The notes beneath the pieces are model-generated. The model was not told the DNA's origin and ran no database searches. It saw nothing but the letters and a program-made list of their open reading frames with translations. From Brevundimonas sp. (GTDB taxonomy: Bacteria > Pseudomonadota > Alphaproteobacteria > Caulobacterales > Caulobacteraceae): a stretch of DNA of 38,655 nt. The position numbers were made by a program, and so were the translations under genes. Location of the stretch: the NCBI RefSeq assembly GCF_030656255.1, contig NZ_JAUSOE010000013.1:1-38655 (forward strand). Reading direction: 5' to 3'. Shown here piece after piece: positions 9,468 through 18,960 of this stretch; the stretch's first letter is position 1; each line of letters opens with the position of its first letter.

Positions 9468-10028
9468 ATGAGCCAGCCATTGCTGCGCGATCTCCACGAC
9501 GTCGAACTGGCCGCCCAAGCGGCGGCCGGTGGACGGCGGGAGTACGGCGAACTGGTTCGTCGGCATGGGTCGGCGGTCCGGGGGCTGCTGCGCCGCATGG
9601 GCGCGGCGCCGTCCCTGGCCGACGATGTGGCCCAGGACGCCTTCCTGCAAGGCTTCCAGCGCTGCTCGGAGTTCCGGGGGCAGGGGACCTTCGCCGGCTG
9701 GATCAAGAAGATCGCCGCGCGCCTGTATCTGAAGCGCGTCGCCCGCGAGGCCCGCTATGTCGCCGAGGTGGAGGCCGATCAGGCCGATATTGCGGTCGAT
9801 CACGCCGGCTTCATGGACCTGGACGAAGCGATGAAGACGCTCAATGAAACCGAACGGGTCTGCGTCTCCCTGTGCCACGGCGCAGGAATGTCCCACCCCG
9901 AAATCGCTGCGGCCATGAATTTGCCGCTCGGCACGGTGAAGTCTCATGTCAAACGTGGTCTGGATAAACTCCGCGCCCGGCTTCAGCCGGCGCAGGCATC
10001 AGGCGGGAGGTCGACCCATGTCGGCTGA
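9468..10028 (+). CDS. ECF RNA polymerase sigma factor
   Basis: A 186-residue sigma-70 family factor of the ECF group. Sigma2 spans about 24-90, with YGELVRRHG, the DVAQDAFLQGFQ region (53-64) and FAGWIKKIAARLYLKR. A short acidic linker (VEADQADIAVDH) leads to sigma4 at about 121-172 with HPEIAAAMNLPLGTVKSHVKRGLDKLR, the helix-turn-helix that reads the -35. Length is normal for ECFs. GGGGGAGAGG precedes the start. Its end overlaps the next gene by 11 bases, indicating translational coupling with a probable anti-sigma. The stimulus is unknown. Confidence 0.94.
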   Translation: MSQPLLRDLHDVELAAQAAAGGRREYGELVRRHGSAVRGLLRRMGAAPSLADDVAQDAFLQGFQRCSEFRGQGTFAGWIKKIAARLYLKRVAREARYVAEVEADQADIAVDHAGFMDLDEAMKTLNETERVCVSLCHGAGMSHPEIAAAMNLPLGTVKSHVKRGLDKLRARLQPAQASGGRSTHVG

Positions 10029-10419
10029 TGAATTCGATCCGATGATCGAGCGGCTGTTCGCACAGAGCCCGCGACTGGCCGACGAGGCCCTGTTTCTGGC
10101 GACCGTCCAGGCCAGCATGGAGAAACGGTCGCGCTGGCGCACCCTGGCCCTGACGGGGGCCGGCCTGGTCGGCGGCGTCCTGGCGGTGCGCGAGGGGGTG
10201 AATTTCAACTTCTCCACGGACGGAGAGACGACTCTGACGCAGGGCGTTCGGACGGCGGCGGCGACGGCGCAAGGCGCGGCCCAATCGGGGCTGGAGGGCT
10301 TGGGCGTCGGGTCGTTCGATCTGATGGACGGGTCGGGCATGATGGCGTTCTGGATCGTGGCTGGAGCCCTCGTCGCCGTGCTGGCGGCGGGTCTGGTGAA
10401 GCTGTCGCAGGACGTGTGA
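10018..10419 (+). CDS. Putative anti-sigma factor, small membrane protein
   Basis: A 133-residue protein starting MSADEFDPMIERLFAQSP, with a short N-terminal cytoplasmic part, a weak hydrophobic stretch at about 43-60 (TLALTGAGLVGGVLAVREG), an Ala/Gly/Thr-rich middle, and a clear membrane segment at about 109-128 (AFWIVAGALVAVLAAGLVKL). Its ATG lies behind GGGAGG and inside the 3' end of the ECF gene, an 11-base overlap typical of sigma/anti-sigma pairs. There is no visible ZAS Zn-binding motif (HxxxCxxC). The anti-sigma role is inferred from position; homology was not recognised. Confidence 0.65.
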   Translation: MSADEFDPMIERLFAQSPRLADEALFLATVQASMEKRSRWRTLALTGAGLVGGVLAVREGVNFNFSTDGETTLTQGVRTAAATAQGAAQSGLEGLGVGSFDLMDGSGMMAFWIVAGALVAVLAAGLVKLSQDV

Positions 10420-10477
10420 GGGTGACACCGGCGGTCGTCGCGCCTATCTGACCCGCTCCTAGTTCCGGAGACGCCCG

Positions 10478-11314
10478 ATGTCCGTTCACACCCAGGAGAC
10501 GATCAAGCGCGTCTCCGTGCCCGATATCGCGAGCCGTAAGGGCGGCGAGCCCATCGTCTGCCTGACCGCCTATGACGCGCCGATGGCGGGCCTGCTGGAT
10601 CCGCACTGCGATGTTCTGCTGGTCGGCGACAGCCTGGGCATGGCCGTGCATGGCCTGCCGAACACCGTCGGGGTGACGCTGGAGATGATGATCCTGCACG
10701 GCCAAGCGGTGGTGCGCGGCTCGCGCCACGCCCTGGTCGTCGTCGACATGCCCTTCGGCTCGTATGAGGGCGGCAAGGAAGCCGCCTATGACAACTGCGT
10801 GCGCGTCATGAAGGAAACCGGCGCCCAGGCGGTCAAGCTGGAGACCAGCGTCGAACTGGCCGAGATCGTCGCCTTCCTGGTCAAGCGCGGCATCCCGGTC
10901 ATGGGCCATGTGGGCCTGCGGCCCCAGGCGATTCTGGCCGAGGGCGGTTTCAAGGCCAAGGGCCGCACCGATTTCGAGCGGGACCGTGTCATGGCGGAAG
11001 CAAAGGCTACGGCCGAGGCCGGCGCCTTCTGCATCGTCATCGAGGGCGTGGCCGAATCGCTGGCGCGGGAAATCACCGAGAGCATCGAAGTGCCGACCAT
11101 CGGCATCGGCGCCTCAGCCGCCTGCGACGGCCAGGTTCTGGTGGTCAACGACATGCTGGGACTGTTCGACTGGACCCCGAAATTCGTCCGGAAATACGCG
11201 GATCTGCGCACCGAGATCGACCGCGCGGCGGCCGCTTTCGCCACTGATGTGAAAACCCGCCGTTTTCCTGCCGAAGTCGAGACCTACTTCTCGAAAAAGC
11301 CGGCTTCGCAGTAA
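10478..11314 (+). CDS. panB: 3-methyl-2-oxobutanoate hydroxymethyltransferase (PanB)
   Basis: A 278-residue cytoplasmic enzyme that transfers a hydroxymethyl group from methylene-tetrahydrofolate to alpha-ketoisovalerate to give ketopantoate, the first committed step of pantothenate synthesis. Seen motifs: [23 protein letters not shown] (Mg-binding Asp), [13 protein letters not shown] (second Mg Asp), GHVGLRPQ, the catalytic-Glu motif CIVIEGVAE, and [15 protein letters not shown] with the flexible closing DMLGLF. The length is standard. No panC neighbour is present. The start follows CCGGAGACGCCCG. The gene stands between the sigma unit and the TPR/bamB cluster with its own 57-base leader. 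Confidence 0.97.
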   Translation: MSVHTQETIKRVSVPDIASRKGGEPIVCLTAYDAPMAGLLDPHCDVLLVGDSLGMAVHGLPNTVGVTLEMMILHGQAVVRGSRHALVVVDMPFGSYEGGKEAAYDNCVRVMKETGAQAVKLETSVELAEIVAFLVKRGIPVMGHVGLRPQAILAEGGFKAKGRTDFERDRVMAEAKATAEAGAFCIVIEGVAESLAREITESIEVPTIGIGASAACDGQVLVVNDMLGLFDWTPKFVRKYADLRTEIDRAAAAFATDVKTRRFPAEVETYFSKKPASQ

Positions 11315-11393
11315 CGGGCTACGTTGCGGCGGCAAGGGCGAACCTCTAGGGTCCGCGCCGGTTTGCTTTTAGCGATTTTGGGGCGACGTTTCA

Positions 11394-12140
11394 GTGGTTG
11401 ATGTCTTCGAGCAGGTCGAGGAGGAGCTTCGCTCCGACCGATACAAGCGCCTGGCCCGCACCTGGCTGCCCGTTGCGGGCGTCATTCTGGTGGTCGCCCT
11501 GGTCGCCGCCCTGGGCTGGTGGGGCTGGGACAGCCTGAACTCGAGCAAGGCCGCCAAGGGCGCCGAGGCCTATGATCGCGGCATGGAGGCTCTGCGCGCC
11601 GAAAAGCCCGCCGAGGCCCGTCTCGCCTTTGAGGAAACGGTCAAGGAAGGCAACGACGCCTACAAGGTCCTGGCCCTGCAGCAGCAGGCCGGCCTGGCCG
11701 TGACCGCCGACAAGATTCCCGACGCCGTTCGCCTGTTCGACCAGGCCGCCAAGACCTCCAGCGATCCGATCCTGTCGGACCCGGCGGCGTTCAAGGCGGC
11801 CCTGCTGATCATGGACACCGCGCCCCTGGCCGATATCGAGGCCCGCCTGACGCCCCTGGCCGAAGACAAGCGCCCTCTGCACGCCTTCGCCCAGGAAGCC
11901 CTGGCCCTGGCCCGCCTGCAACACGGCAAGACCAAGGAGGCCCGCGAGGCCTTCGTCCTGTTGCAACTGGGCCAGGACGTGCCGGATCCGATCCGTCAGC
12001 GCGCCCAGATCGCCATCGAGCAGATCGACGCAGGCACGGCGGCCGCGCTTAAGGGCATAGGCGACGCCGCCAAGAACGCGGCGCCCCCCGCCGCCGGCGC
12101 CGCCAATGCGCCGACCCCGGCCGCTCCGGCCCAACAGTGA
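11394..12140 (+). CDS. Tetratricopeptide (YfgM-like) membrane-anchored protein
   Basis: A 248-residue protein with a GTG start, an N-terminal charged region containing QVEEELRSDRYKRLARTW, one membrane segment at about 24-46, and helical repeats to about 210, ending in an Ala/Pro-rich tail. This is the YfgM-type/TPR_21 layout: cytoplasmic N terminus, single-pass anchor, periplasmic TPR-like domain. In gammaproteobacteria YfgM links the Sec translocon to periplasmic chaperones and is encoded next to bamB and der, and the same order is seen here. No strong Shine-Dalgarno is seen; GGGGCGACG is the best match. bamB follows within 23 bases. Confidence 0.85.
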   Translation: MVDVFEQVEEELRSDRYKRLARTWLPVAGVILVVALVAALGWWGWDSLNSSKAAKGAEAYDRGMEALRAEKPAEARLAFEETVKEGNDAYKVLALQQQAGLAVTADKIPDAVRLFDQAAKTSSDPILSDPAAFKAALLIMDTAPLADIEARLTPLAEDKRPLHAFAQEALALARLQHGKTKEAREAFVLLQLGQDVPDPIRQRAQIAIEQIDAGTAAALKGIGDAAKNAAPPAAGAANAPTPAAPAQQ

Positions 12141-12163
12141 CGACCCCCTACAGGACGCCCAAG

Positions 12164-13543
12164 ATGAACCGAGTTCTGAAAGTCGCGCTGATCTGCGGCG
12201 TCGCCACGACCATGGCCTCGTGCGGCACGGTCAGCCGCAACCTGCCGTTCGGCCTGGGCAAGAAGGACGACGCCCAGGCGACCGCCTCGGCCGGCGACCG
12301 CATCTCGGTGCTCGAATTCGAACAGCAGCTGGCGCCTTCGGCCGCCCTGTCCGGCCGCGACTACTTCCTGCCGGGCCCCCAGGCCGCCACGGCCTGGACC
12401 CAGCCGGGCGGAACCTCGGAAAACCTGGTCGAACACGTCATCGCCGCCCCCAACTTCCAGATCGCCTGGAAGCGCGGCATTGGTGAAGGTTCGGCCCGCG
12501 TCGGCAATGTCATGGCGCCCATCGTCGCCGCCGACGGCAAGATCTTCGTGCTGGACGGCGAATCGACCGTCTCGGCTGTCTCGGCCGACACCGGCGACAT
12601 CCTGTGGAAGGTCAACGTCAAGGACGCCGAGCGTGACCGCAGCGGCGGCTTCGGCGGCGGCGTCGCCTTCGCCGGCGGCAAGGTCTTCGTCTCGTCCGGC
12701 TATCGTTCCATGACGGCCCTGGATGCCGCCACCGGCGCGGTGGTCTGGACCCAGCAGGTCGATTCCCCGATCCACGGCGCCCCCACGGTCGTCGGCGCCC
12801 ACGTCTTCGTCGTCGATGTGGACAGCCAGCTGTTCGCCTTCGACGTCAACACCGGCGCCCAGGACTGGACCTATCGCGGCATCGCCGAGCCGGCCCGCGT
12901 TATGCGCGCGTCCAGCCCGGCGGTGACCGGCAACACCGTCATCGCCCCCTTCGCCTCGGGCCAACTGGTCGCGCTCAGCGCCCTGAACGGTCAGCCGCTT
13001 TGGGAACAGACCCTGTCGCGCACCAGCCGCACCAGCGCCCTGTCCGAAGTCCGTGACGTCGCCGGCCGTCCCGTCATCAGCCGCGGCATGGTCTATGGCG
13101 TCAGCCATTCCGGCGTCATGTCGGCCCTCGACCTGCGCTCCGGCCAGCCCAAGTGGCAGTTGCCCGTCACCGGCGTGAACGCGCCCCTGCCGGTCGGGGA
13201 CGTGGTCTTCATCGTCTCCACCTCGGGCGAGCTGATCACCGCCAACCGCGACACGGGCCAGATCTACTGGACCCGCGAACTGAACGAAGGACGCCAGCGC
13301 AAGGTCGGCGGCTTCCTCAACTTCGGCCGTCGCACCATCTATCCGCAATGGTCGGGCCCGCTGCTGGCCTCCAACCGTCTGGTGATGGTCAACTCCTACG
13401 GCGAAGCCGTGGCCTTCGATCCCAAGACGGGCGCCGCCCAGACGACGCTGAAACTGGGCGCCCCCGCCTATGTCGCCCCCGCCGCCTACAACGGCGCCCT
13501 GTACGTGCTGACCGACAACGGCCAGCTGATCTGCATCCGCTGA
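12164..13543 (+). CDS. bamB: Outer-membrane assembly lipoprotein BamB
   Basis: A 459-residue lipoprotein of the BAM complex, which inserts beta-barrel proteins into the outer membrane. It opens MNRVLKVALICGVATTMASCG, a lipoprotein signal with Cys20 as the lipidation site. The rest is a PQQ-like beta-propeller: repeated blades such as VLDGESTVSAVSADTGDILWKV, ALDAATGAVVWTQQVDSPI and ITANRDTGQIYWTREL. I chose ATG 12164 after AGGACG; a GTG at 12137 that overlaps the previous stop would give a longer product without a proper signal start. It lies between the TPR protein and der, the usual order. Confidence 0.94.
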   Translation: MNRVLKVALICGVATTMASCGTVSRNLPFGLGKKDDAQATASAGDRISVLEFEQQLAPSAALSGRDYFLPGPQAATAWTQPGGTSENLVEHVIAAPNFQIAWKRGIGEGSARVGNVMAPIVAADGKIFVLDGESTVSAVSADTGDILWKVNVKDAERDRSGGFGGGVAFAGGKVFVSSGYRSMTALDAATGAVVWTQQVDSPIHGAPTVVGAHVFVVDVDSQLFAFDVNTGAQDWTYRGIAEPARVMRASSPAVTGNTVIAPFASGQLVALSALNGQPLWEQTLSRTSRTSALSEVRDVAGRPVISRGMVYGVSHSGVMSALDLRSGQPKWQLPVTGVNAPLPVGDVVFIVSTSGELITANRDTGQIYWTRELNEGRQRKVGGFLNFGRRTIYPQWSGPLLASNRLVMVNSYGEAVAFDPKTGAAQTTLKLGAPAYVAPAAYNGALYVLTDNGQLICIR

Positions 13544-13575
13544 CTCTTCAGCCCGAAATAAGCTAGAAAGCCGAA

Positions 13576-15195
<1,620 letters not shown>

Positions 15196-15202
15196 GCCTG
15201 TG

Positions 15203-15661
15203 ATGCAGGTCGCGCCCGTCCTTCCCGACCGGCCGACCTCGCGCTGGCTGATCCTGGACGGGCAGGGGCGGGTGCTGCTGTTCCGTTTCGTCTATGCCGA
15301 CGGTCCGATCGCCGGCACGGCCTTCTGGGCCACGCCCGGCGGCGGCTGCGAACCGGGCGAAACCTACGCCGACGCCGCTCGCCGCGAACTGTTCGAAGAG
15401 ACCGGCCTGATCGTCGCCGATCCTGGGCCGGAAGTCGCCCGCCGCGTCGTCGATTTCCGCCTGCCCGACGGCCGCTTGTCCCATGTGGATCAGCGCTTCT
15501 TCCTGCTGCGCACCGAACCCTTCGACCCCTCGCCGACCGGCTGGACCGAGGAAGAACGTCGCGTCCTGATCGAGCATCGCTGGTGGACGGCGGCCCAGAT
15601 CGCGGCGTCGGAAGATACGATCTGGCCGGACGATCTGCCCGACATCCTCTCGTCGTTGTAA
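15203..15661 (+). CDS. Nudix hydrolase
   Basis: A 152-residue Nudix enzyme. The Nudix box GX5EX7REUXEEXGU is complete: residues 47-70 contain GGCEPGE, then TYADAAR, then RELFEETGLI. It would cleave a nucleoside diphosphate-linked substrate with Mg2+. Flanking features are an N-terminal RWLILDGQGRVLLFRF strand pair and a C-terminal WWTAAQIAAS typical of NTP-pyrophosphohydrolase-like members. ATG 15203 is seven bases after the der stop, so it is probably in the same transcript. Substrate is unknown. Confidence 0.9.
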   Translation: MQVAPVLPDRPTSRWLILDGQGRVLLFRFVYADGPIAGTAFWATPGGGCEPGETYADAARRELFEETGLIVADPGPEVARRVVDFRLPDGRLSHVDQRFFLLRTEPFDPSPTGWTEEERRVLIEHRWWTAAQIAASEDTIWPDDLPDILSSL

Positions 15662-15681
15662 TCCTCCGCCCACGCCGTTTC

Positions 15682-15700
15682 GCGAGCGATTTTCGCTTGC
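15682..15700 (+). terminator. Weak hairpin after Nudix gene
   Basis: GCGAGCGA at 15682-15689 pairs with TCGCTTGC at 15693-15700 through one G-U, with a three-base loop. It is followed by AATTAAACTTCTT, AT-rich but without a U run. It lies 20 bases past the Nudix stop and could end the TPR-bamB-der-Nudix transcript. Confidence 0.3.
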
Positions 15701-15763
15701 AATTAAACTTCTTGCCACGTCGTAAAAAGCAGCGCTTGGGTTTTTGCTCCACCGGAGCGCGTC

Positions 15764-16390
15764 ATGACCACGACCCAAATTTTCGATCTTCAAGCGGTTC
15801 AAAAGGTGCGCAAGGGCGCCGTCCTGATCGCCCTGCTGGCCCTGGTCGGCCTGACCATGGTGTCGCAGTCCGCGTCCGGTCTGGACAGCGCCATGCACGA
15901 AGGGATCGAGGCCCTGGGTCTGGCCGCCATCGTCTTCGCCATCGTCGGCCGCGCCTGGTGTTCACTCTATATCGGCGGGCGCAAGAAGGCCGAGATCGTG
16001 TCGCGCGGCCCGTATTCGATCAGCCGCAACCCACTCTACATCTTCAGCTTCTTCGGCGCCTTCGGCATCGGCGCCCAGAGCGGCAGCCTGACCCTGGCGC
16101 TGCTGTTCACCCTCGCATCCCTGGCGGTCTTCTATCTGACCGTTCGCCGCGAAGAGGCCTGGCTGAGTGCGACCTTCGGCGCCGCCTACGCCGCCTACAA
16201 GGCCCGCACGCCGCGCTTCCTGCCCAATTTCGCCCTGTGGCGCGATGAGGCCGAACTGTCGATCCGCCCGTCCTTCTTCCTGACCACAATCCGCGACGGC
16301 CTGGTCTTCCTTCTGGCCATCCCCCTGTTTGAGGCCATCGACCTGGCCCAGGCCGAAGGCTGGCTGAAGGTTCTGGCCCACCTGCCTTAG
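15764..16390 (+). CDS. Isoprenylcysteine carboxyl methyltransferase-like membrane protein
   Basis: A 208-residue membrane protein with segments at about 18-38, 44-62, 98-125 and 174-194. The motif SRGPYSISRNPLYIFSFFGAFG followed by the C-terminal VRREEAWLSATFGAAYAAYKARTPRFLP is the PEMT/ICMT methyltransferase signature (RxPxYxxRNPxY, and the EE followed by FG..Y..Y). Family members methylate lipids or prenylated Cys; bacterial homologues are mostly uncharacterised. Its stop overlaps the convergent LytTR gene by four bases. The 100-base leader is AT-richer than neighbours and contains CTTGCAATTAAACTTC. Confidence 0.85.
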   Translation: MTTTQIFDLQAVQKVRKGAVLIALLALVGLTMVSQSASGLDSAMHEGIEALGLAAIVFAIVGRAWCSLYIGGRKKAEIVSRGPYSISRNPLYIFSFFGAFGIGAQSGSLTLALLFTLASLAVFYLTVRREEAWLSATFGAAYAAYKARTPRFLPNFALWRDEAELSIRPSFFLTTIRDGLVFLLAIPLFEAIDLAQAEGWLKVLAHLP

Positions 16391-17202
16391 ACGCGCCCCA
16401 TACGTTCCAGCACCGCATCGCGATAGGTGCGGCTGACCACCAGTTCGGCGCCGCTCTCCATCGTCAGCCGCCAGGAGCCGTCCGACAGCGGCTGAACCTG
16501 TTCGACCCGCGCCAGATTGGCCAGGCTGGAGCGATGGATGCGGACGAACAGGCGCGGGTCCAGCCGGGTCTCCAGCCCTGCCAGCGTGTCGCGCACCAGG
16601 CCCTCGCGTCCCTCCCAGTTCACGACCACATAGTTGCCGGCCGAGGCGAACCATTCCACCGCTCGGGTCTCGACGGTGGCGCGGCTTCGTCCGACCGAGA
16701 CCAGCAGGCGGGCGTCGTCGCTCCGCACCTGCCTCGCGACGGCCAGTGCCTCGGTCAGCCGCTCGACCCGCTGCTGAGTCTCGCGGGCCCTGCGCCACTG
16801 CGCCCCGGCCAGGCCCACGGCGACAGTGGCCGTGTAGAGTAGCAGGGCGACCGGCAGACGGTCGATGGTTCGCTCGACCCAGTCGCTCGGTGACGCCGGG
16901 ATCCCCAGAAAGGCGATGTCCAGTCGCGTGCCGAAAGCTGCGATCAAGGGCACGATGACGATCATTGCGCCGGTCAGCACGCTCGCCGCCTTCCAGCCCG
17001 GTCCCCATGTCCGCATCGCGCCCCAGACCAAGCCGCCCACGGCCAGCCAGGGCGCATAGGTCCACCCGGCCCACAGCAGCGATGTCGCCAGGTCCAGTTC
17101 CGGCCGGTCCCGCCGCAGGTACCAGGCTACAGACAACACCGTCGCCAAATAGGAATAGGCGGCGAACCCGGTCATGACGACGGCGACCGACGGACGTCTC
17201 AC
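16387..17202 (-). CDS. Membrane-bound LytTR-domain transcriptional regulator
   Basis: A 271-residue protein combining a membrane sensor with a DNA-binding domain. Hydrophobic segments lie at about 8-28, 41-61, 73-92 and 115-134. A charged helix QWRRARETQQRVERLTEALA (135-154), likely a coiled coil, leads to a LytTR domain at about 165-268 with VEWFASAGNYVVVNWEG, FVRIHRSSLANLARV and VVSRTYRDAVLERM. There is no receiver domain. The start is GTG 17202, whose GTGA overlaps the upstream gene's TGA by four bases, so translation is coupled. This direct membrane-to-DNA layout suggests a one-component regulator controlled by its coupled neighbour (inference). Confidence 0.88.
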   Translation of the reverse strand: MRRPSVAVVMTGFAAYSYLATVLSVAWYLRRDRPELDLATSLLWAGWTYAPWLAVGGLVWGAMRTWGPGWKAASVLTGAMIVIVPLIAAFGTRLDIAFLGIPASPSDWVERTIDRLPVALLLYTATVAVGLAGAQWRRARETQQRVERLTEALAVARQVRSDDARLLVSVGRSRATVETRAVEWFASAGNYVVVNWEGREGLVRDTLAGLETRLDPRLFVRIHRSSLANLARVEQVQPLSDGSWRLTMESGAELVVSRTYRDAVLERMGRV

Positions 17203-17864
17203 GCCGGCCGGGCGCGACGCTGCACGATCAGGGTCGCCGTCCAGATCACGGCCATCGACTGGAACAGGGCGGTCGGCCAGAGCTGGCTCCAGGGCGGGGG
17301 CAGGAAGGTCAGGAAGTTGCCGGAAAAGGCGCTCAGCACCGCAGCATAGGCGCCCAGCATCTTCACCAGATGCTCGTATCTCCACAAGTCCGGAGAGAAT
17401 GGCCAGTCGGCCGGTCTCGAAAACCGCCACAGATCCCAGGATGCGGCCGACAGCGCGCCATAGGCCAGGGCCGCCGAGACCACGGGCGGACCGTCCGACC
17501 GCCCCAGGGCAATCAGCGCCAGCACCCAGACCCCGATTGCGAAAACCCCCAGCGTCGCCAGCCAGTCCAGCGGTCTGGCCCGATCTTCCCGCCGAATGTC
17601 CGGCCGTTTCCGCCTCAGCACCCGCACGCCCGAGAACAGGGTTAGCGAGGCTGTCGCCGACAGGGCCAGGAAATAGGTGTTGAAATGGAGCGCCGTCATC
17701 GCCCAGGCGCAAACCAGCAGCGTCGTCATCAGCCCGACGAACGCCCGGCCCCAGAGTTTGTGGACACGGGATCCCTTACGGGTCAGCAGGGGGCCCAAAC
17801 CGATGACGACGGCGGCCAGGCCGGTGGAGATATGTAGAACGAGCAGGGGCTGAAACAGGGTCAT
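17199..17864 (-). CDS. DUF2306-like membrane protein coupled to LytTR regulator
   Basis: A 221-residue integral membrane protein. Segments lie at about 4-26, 42-60, 66-84, 98-118 and further to the C terminus. The motif GPLLTRKGSRVHKLWGRAFV with the conserved H-x2-W/L-GR suits DUF2306 (PF10067). ATG 17864 was chosen; a TTG 12 codons upstream is possible. Its TGA overlaps the GTG of the LytTR gene. It may sense or anchor the partner, but the family has no firm function. Confidence 0.78.
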   Translation of the reverse strand: MTLFQPLLVLHISTGLAAVVIGLGPLLTRKGSRVHKLWGRAFVGLMTTLLVCAWAMTALHFNTYFLALSATASLTLFSGVRVLRRKRPDIRREDRARPLDWLATLGVFAIGVWVLALIALGRSDGPPVVSAALAYGALSAASWDLWRFSRPADWPFSPDLWRYEHLVKMLGAYAAVLSAFSGNFLTFLPPPWSQLWPTALFQSMAVIWTATLIVQRRARPA

Positions 17865-17938
17865 GACCGGCCCACTGCCCGTCGCCGCCGTCCTCGCCAA
17901 CGCGCCTGGGATGAGACGCGGCCTGCGGGGATGAACCG

Positions 17939-18817
17939 TCAGCCGACCGTCAGGGTTTCGCGCAGTCTTGCGGCGTCGCGGGCGGGCGGCAGGCCGAACC
18001 GGCGGGTGTATTCGCGGCTGAACTGGGACGGACTGTCGTATCCGACCGCGAAACCGGCCTCCGCTGCGCCTTCGCCGCCGCTCAGCAGGCGGGCGCGGGC
18101 CTCCTGCAGCCGCACCTGTTTGTGGAACTGCAGCGGGCTCATGGTGGTCACCGTGCGGAAATGCCGGTGGAAGGTCGACAGGCTCATTCCCGCCATGTCC
18201 GACAGGTCCTCCACGCGCACCTGCGTGGCGTAGTTGGCCCGGATCCAGCGGATGGCCCGGCTCACGCCGGACAGGCGGCTCTCGGTCGAACCGATTTGGC
18301 GCACCGTCGCCGCGTAAGGGCTGTTCAGCAACCGCCAGATCAGTTCCCGCTCGATCATCGGCGTCATGACGGCGATCTCGTCCGGCCGGTCCAGCAACCG
18401 CAGCATTCGGGTCAGCGGATCCACCATGTCCTCGTCCAGCGGGGCGATATGGATGCCGGAGGGCGGCGGCTGGTCCGGCGGCGCGACGGCGTCGGTTTCC
18501 AGCATCATCGCAGCGATCGTCGTCGGGTTCAGATCAATGCTCACCGCCAGATAAGGCGGCTCGAGCACGCTGCCGCAGACAGGCAGTTCGGCCGAAACCA
18601 CCATGCATTCGCCCGTCTGATAGGTGTAGACCACGTCGCCCAGCACCGTCTGTTTCGAACCGCTCACGACCAGACAGAACATCGGCTCATAGGCCACGGA
18701 CACCATCCGCGTCGCCACGTCGCTGCGATACAGGCGCAGACCCGGCACGGCCGAGGGCGACAGGTCCGGCGGCGCGTGTCGCGCGATTATGGCTCCCATT
18801 TCAGGCAAGAAGGTCAT
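17939..18817 (-). CDS. AraC family transcriptional regulator (AraC_N type)
   Basis: A 292-residue regulator. The N-terminal cupin-like AraC_N (PF06719) domain spans about 20-185, including FCLVVSGSKQTVLGD, TYQTGECMVVSAELPVCG and PPYLAVSIDLNP. The AraC HTH pair spans about 190-285, with VRVEDLSDMAGMSLSTFHRH, MSPLQFHKQVRLQEARARLL and VGYDSPSQFSREYTRRFG. Its gene is divergent from an SDR gene, the common arrangement for this subfamily, which often controls the neighbour reductase. ATG 18817 was chosen; a GTG 28 codons upstream gives a basic, non-conserved extension. Confidence 0.93.
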   Translation of the reverse strand: MTFLPEMGAIIARHAPPDLSPSAVPGLRLYRSDVATRMVSVAYEPMFCLVVSGSKQTVLGDVVYTYQTGECMVVSAELPVCGSVLEPPYLAVSIDLNPTTIAAMMLETDAVAPPDQPPPSGIHIAPLDEDMVDPLTRMLRLLDRPDEIAVMTPMIERELIWRLLNSPYAATVRQIGSTESRLSGVSRAIRWIRANYATQVRVEDLSDMAGMSLSTFHRHFRTVTTMSPLQFHKQVRLQEARARLLSGGEGAAEAGFAVGYDSPSQFSREYTRRFGLPPARDAARLRETLTVG

Positions 18818-18929
18818 GGCGTCACCCAAGCGCGGTCGTCGGGCGCACGCAAGCGCGAGGCGTCGCTTTGACAGGATCGTGCAAGACTTCGCCTCGATCA
18901 CCCTAACGCAGAGGGGGCGCCGGGGCGTC

Positions 18930-18946
18930 TTATGACTGGGTCATAA
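18930..18946. promoter_or_regulatory. Perfect dyad TTATGAC-TGG-GTCATAA before SDR gene
   Basis: A 17-base palindrome with perfect seven-base arms lies directly before the Shine-Dalgarno GGAG (18950-18953) of the SDR gene and 113 bases before the divergent AraC start. Its position in the intergenic space supports an operator. AraC proteins usually bind direct repeats, so the binding protein is uncertain. Confidence 0.5.
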
Positions 18947-18960
18947 CCCGGAGCCATCCC

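Noticed and set aside
17203-17712. Longer N terminus of the LytTR protein
   Set aside because: The extension overlaps the upstream membrane gene in another frame and has no domain; the GTGA overlap gives a better start.
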